From: Oscillatoriales cyanobacterium PMM_0080
GTDB lineage: Bacteria > Cyanobacteriota > Cyanobacteriia > Cyanobacteriales > Microcoleaceae
Assembly: GCA_949127775.1 (NCBI GenBank)
Contig: CASBQF010000074.1
Coordinates: 1-37,354, forward strand
Reading direction: 5' to 3'
DNA length: 37,354 bases
Shown here: piece by piece, positions 36,174-37,354 of the stretch
Numbering within the stretch: position 1 is the stretch's first letter
Layout: every line of letters begins with the position of its first letter
Program-made: the position numbers and the translations under genes
The notes under the pieces: generated by a model
Database searches by the model: none
Told to the model about the DNA's origin: nothing
Seen by the model: the letters and a program-made list of their open reading frames with translations, nothing else

Positions 36174-36440
36174 TCAATCAGAATAGTGGTATCGACAAGA
36201 GATAATCGTTAGATACTCATCATCCACAGCATAAACTAATCGATTCGTATCATCAATTCGCCGCGACCAAAAACCAGCCAGATTCTCCCTCAGTGGTTCT
36301 GGCTTTCCGATCCCCTCAAAGGGCAATCGGATTGTTGCCTCAATTAGCTTGTTAATTCGTTTTAATGTTTTCTTGTCTTGCCCTTGCCAATATAAATAAT
36401 CGCCCCAAGCCTCATCCGTCCATGCTAACTTTCTAGTCAT
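36174..36440 (-). CDS. yoeB: YoeB toxin, mirror copy
   Basis: 88 residues with YoeB blocks GFWSRRI, NRLVYAV and CRYHY and intact catalytic Glu48, Arg67 and His85. It overlaps the yefM copy by 8 bases. Confidence 0.94.
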   Translation of the reverse strand: MTRKLAWTDEAWGDYLYWQGQDKKTLKRINKLIEATIRLPFEGIGKPEPLRENLAGFWSRRIDDTNRLVYAVDDEYLTIISCRYHYSD

Positions 36441-36687
36441 CCAACAAATTTCGCTCTACCACTTTCCCCTGCTTAAACTGAGCAATAGAACGCTCCAAAT
36501 GGGTAGCATTGGCGGGAGATTTGAGTAAATGAACTGTTTCCAGCAAACTATTAAAAAACTCTAGGGACATCACCACGGCATCGTCTGCATCCCGTCTAGT
36601 GATGATGGTATAGTCCGTATCTTCGACTACTCTGTCTAAAACAGCCTTGAGGTTAGTTCTCGCTTCGCTAAAAGAAACAATATTCAT
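36433..36687 (-). CDS. yefM: YefM antitoxin, mirror copy
   Basis: 84 residues, MNIVSFSEARTNLKAVLD start typical of Phd/YefM antitoxins; ATG at 36687 directly after the TGTACA-type operator. Confidence 0.92.
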   Translation of the reverse strand: MNIVSFSEARTNLKAVLDRVVEDTDYTIITRRDADDAVVMSLEFFNSLLETVHLLKSPANATHLERSIAQFKQGKVVERNLLDD

Positions 36688-36746
36688 GTACTTGACATTT
36701 GTACTACTTACTGTACAAGTATACCAATCCGCAATATATTCGGCAA
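36688..36746 (-). promoter_or_regulatory. yefM-yoeB promoter and operator, mirror copy
   Basis: On the minus strand TTGCCG, 17 bases and TATACT (36718-36746) lead into the TTGTAC/GTACAA operator (36688-36718). Confidence 0.52.
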
Positions 36747-36772
36747 TCCCGATCTCATATCAGGTTCGGTCA

Positions 36773-36921
36773 ATTTACTGGTTTACTGGCTGTGCCTCTC
36801 ATTCATGTAAGCGACAAGCGAGCCGAGGGAAAATTCAATTCGAGGCTCGCTTGTCGCTGTTGAGCGTTACTTTCGCGGTACGGCGAAAGTAACGAGTAAA
36901 ACGAGTAAACAACCAGTAAAT
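36773..36921. repeat. Palindromic MITE-like element, mirror copy
   Basis: 11-bp outer inverted repeats and two inner hairpins (14-bp stem 36811-36857, 12-bp stem 36865-36894) between the yefM and recA copies. Confidence 0.6.
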
Positions 36922-36946
36922 GAGTAATAATTGAGGACTAAAAAAC

Positions 36947-37354
36947 TTAGATTTCTTCTCCCAAATCTTCCATATCTTCTACAGCATCAACATCATCATC
37001 AACATCATCATCAACATCATCATCTAAATCAGGATCAACAGGAGCGACAGAATTAGCAGAAACCACAGCACCAGTCTCCAGTTTCTTTTTAACTAGCTGC
37101 TCAATTTCATTTTTGAAATCGACATTTTTCTCCATGTGTTGGATCACTTTGTCTCGTCCTTGAGCTATGTTTTCGCCGTTGTAGCTATACCAAGAACCTT
37201 TTTTCAGAATTACTCCCATTTCGTCGGCTAAGTCAGTCAGACAGCCTAATGTAGAAATGCCTTTGCCGAATACAATGTCAAATTCGGCAATGCGGAAAGG
37301 CGGAGCAACTTTATTTTTAGCAACTTTAACTTTCGTGCGGTTGCCGTATTCTTC
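36947..37354 (-). CDS. recA: RecA recombinase, C-terminal 135 residues, mirror copy (cut by window edge)
   Basis: Same RecA C-terminal domain and DDDV-repeat acidic tail, broken at exactly the same base as the copy at position 1. That shared breakpoint is part of the evidence that the duplication is not an independent biological event. Confidence 0.94.
   Translation of the reverse strand, partial: EEYGNRTKVKVAKNKVAPPFRIAEFDIVFGKGISTLGCLTDLADEMGVILKKGSWYSYNGENIAQGRDKVIQHMEKNVDFKNEIEQLVKKKLETGAVVSANSVAPVDPDLDDDVDDDVDDDVDAVEDMEDLGEEI

Larger units (their letters stand above)
1..37354. repeat. Perfect 18,677-bp inverted duplication covering the whole window
   Basis: The left arm (1-18677) and right arm (18678-37354) are exact reverse complements wherever compared: the outer ends, the centre, and every open reading frame, each of which has an identical antiparallel partner at 37355 minus its position. 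There is no spacer. Both outer ends break at the same base inside recA and the centre breaks tamB. Natural large palindromes normally carry a spacer or some divergence, so a fold-back or assembly artefact is the likelier explanation (inference). Gene content should be counted once until this is resolved. Confidence 0.97.

Noticed and set aside
1-37354. Natural hairpin-telomere or giant cruciform replicon
   Set aside because: The axis lies inside a housekeeping coding sequence, no protelomerase site, spacer or divergence is seen, and the ends break recA symmetrically. An artefact is simpler, though not proven.

Overview
The window is one perfect inverted duplication. Positions 1-18677 and 18678-37354 are reverse complements, with no spacer and no difference found: the window ends match, the fold point matches, and every open reading frame has an identical partner at 37355 minus its coordinate. 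The real information content is therefore 18.7 kb. The fold lies inside a tamB-like gene, and both outer ends stop at the same base inside recA. This looks more like a fold-back read or an assembly artefact than a natural giant palindrome, but sequence alone cannot settle it. All genes are annotated in both arms; fuller notes are on the left-arm copy.

The organism is almost certainly a filamentous cyanobacterium, probably Microcoleus/Oscillatoria-like (inference). Support: many HIP1-type GCGATCGC/CGATCG words, a cyanobacterial-type RecA, an NblB-like HEAT protein, a DUF3110 protein, a Ycf48-like protein, an NtcA-type site, heptanucleotide tandem repeats, and a dense load of short dispersed hairpin repeats.

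Left arm, in order: 3' end of recA; a 149-bp palindromic element; a YefM-YoeB toxin-antitoxin pair with a TGTACA-type operator; a NarK/NrtP-type nitrate transporter preceded by a GTA-N8-TAC NtcA site; a 950-bp repeat cluster that includes a 134-bp tandem duplication of the transporter's 3' end; a Coq4-family protein followed by a stand-alone LuxR-type HTH protein; an epoxide-hydrolase-like alpha/beta hydrolase (minus); a 2Fe-2S thioredoxin-like ferredoxin followed by a PBP4/DacB peptidase (both minus); a two-CBS protein; an NblB-like HEAT protein; 800 bp of repeats and unassigned DNA; a CAP-domain protein fused to RTX repeats; a Ycf48-like secreted protein convergent with murQ; DUF3110; a doubtful small proline-rich ORF; and tamB, cut at the fold.

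Functionally this is mostly core or semi-core chromosome: recombination, nitrate uptake, peptidoglycan turnover and recycling (DacB, MurQ), pigment or photosystem maintenance, and envelope biogenesis (TamB). The accessory signal is the toxin-antitoxin pair and the repeat families. Several repeats have entered coding sequence in frame, in dacB and tamB. No convincing undescribed defence or mobile system was found.
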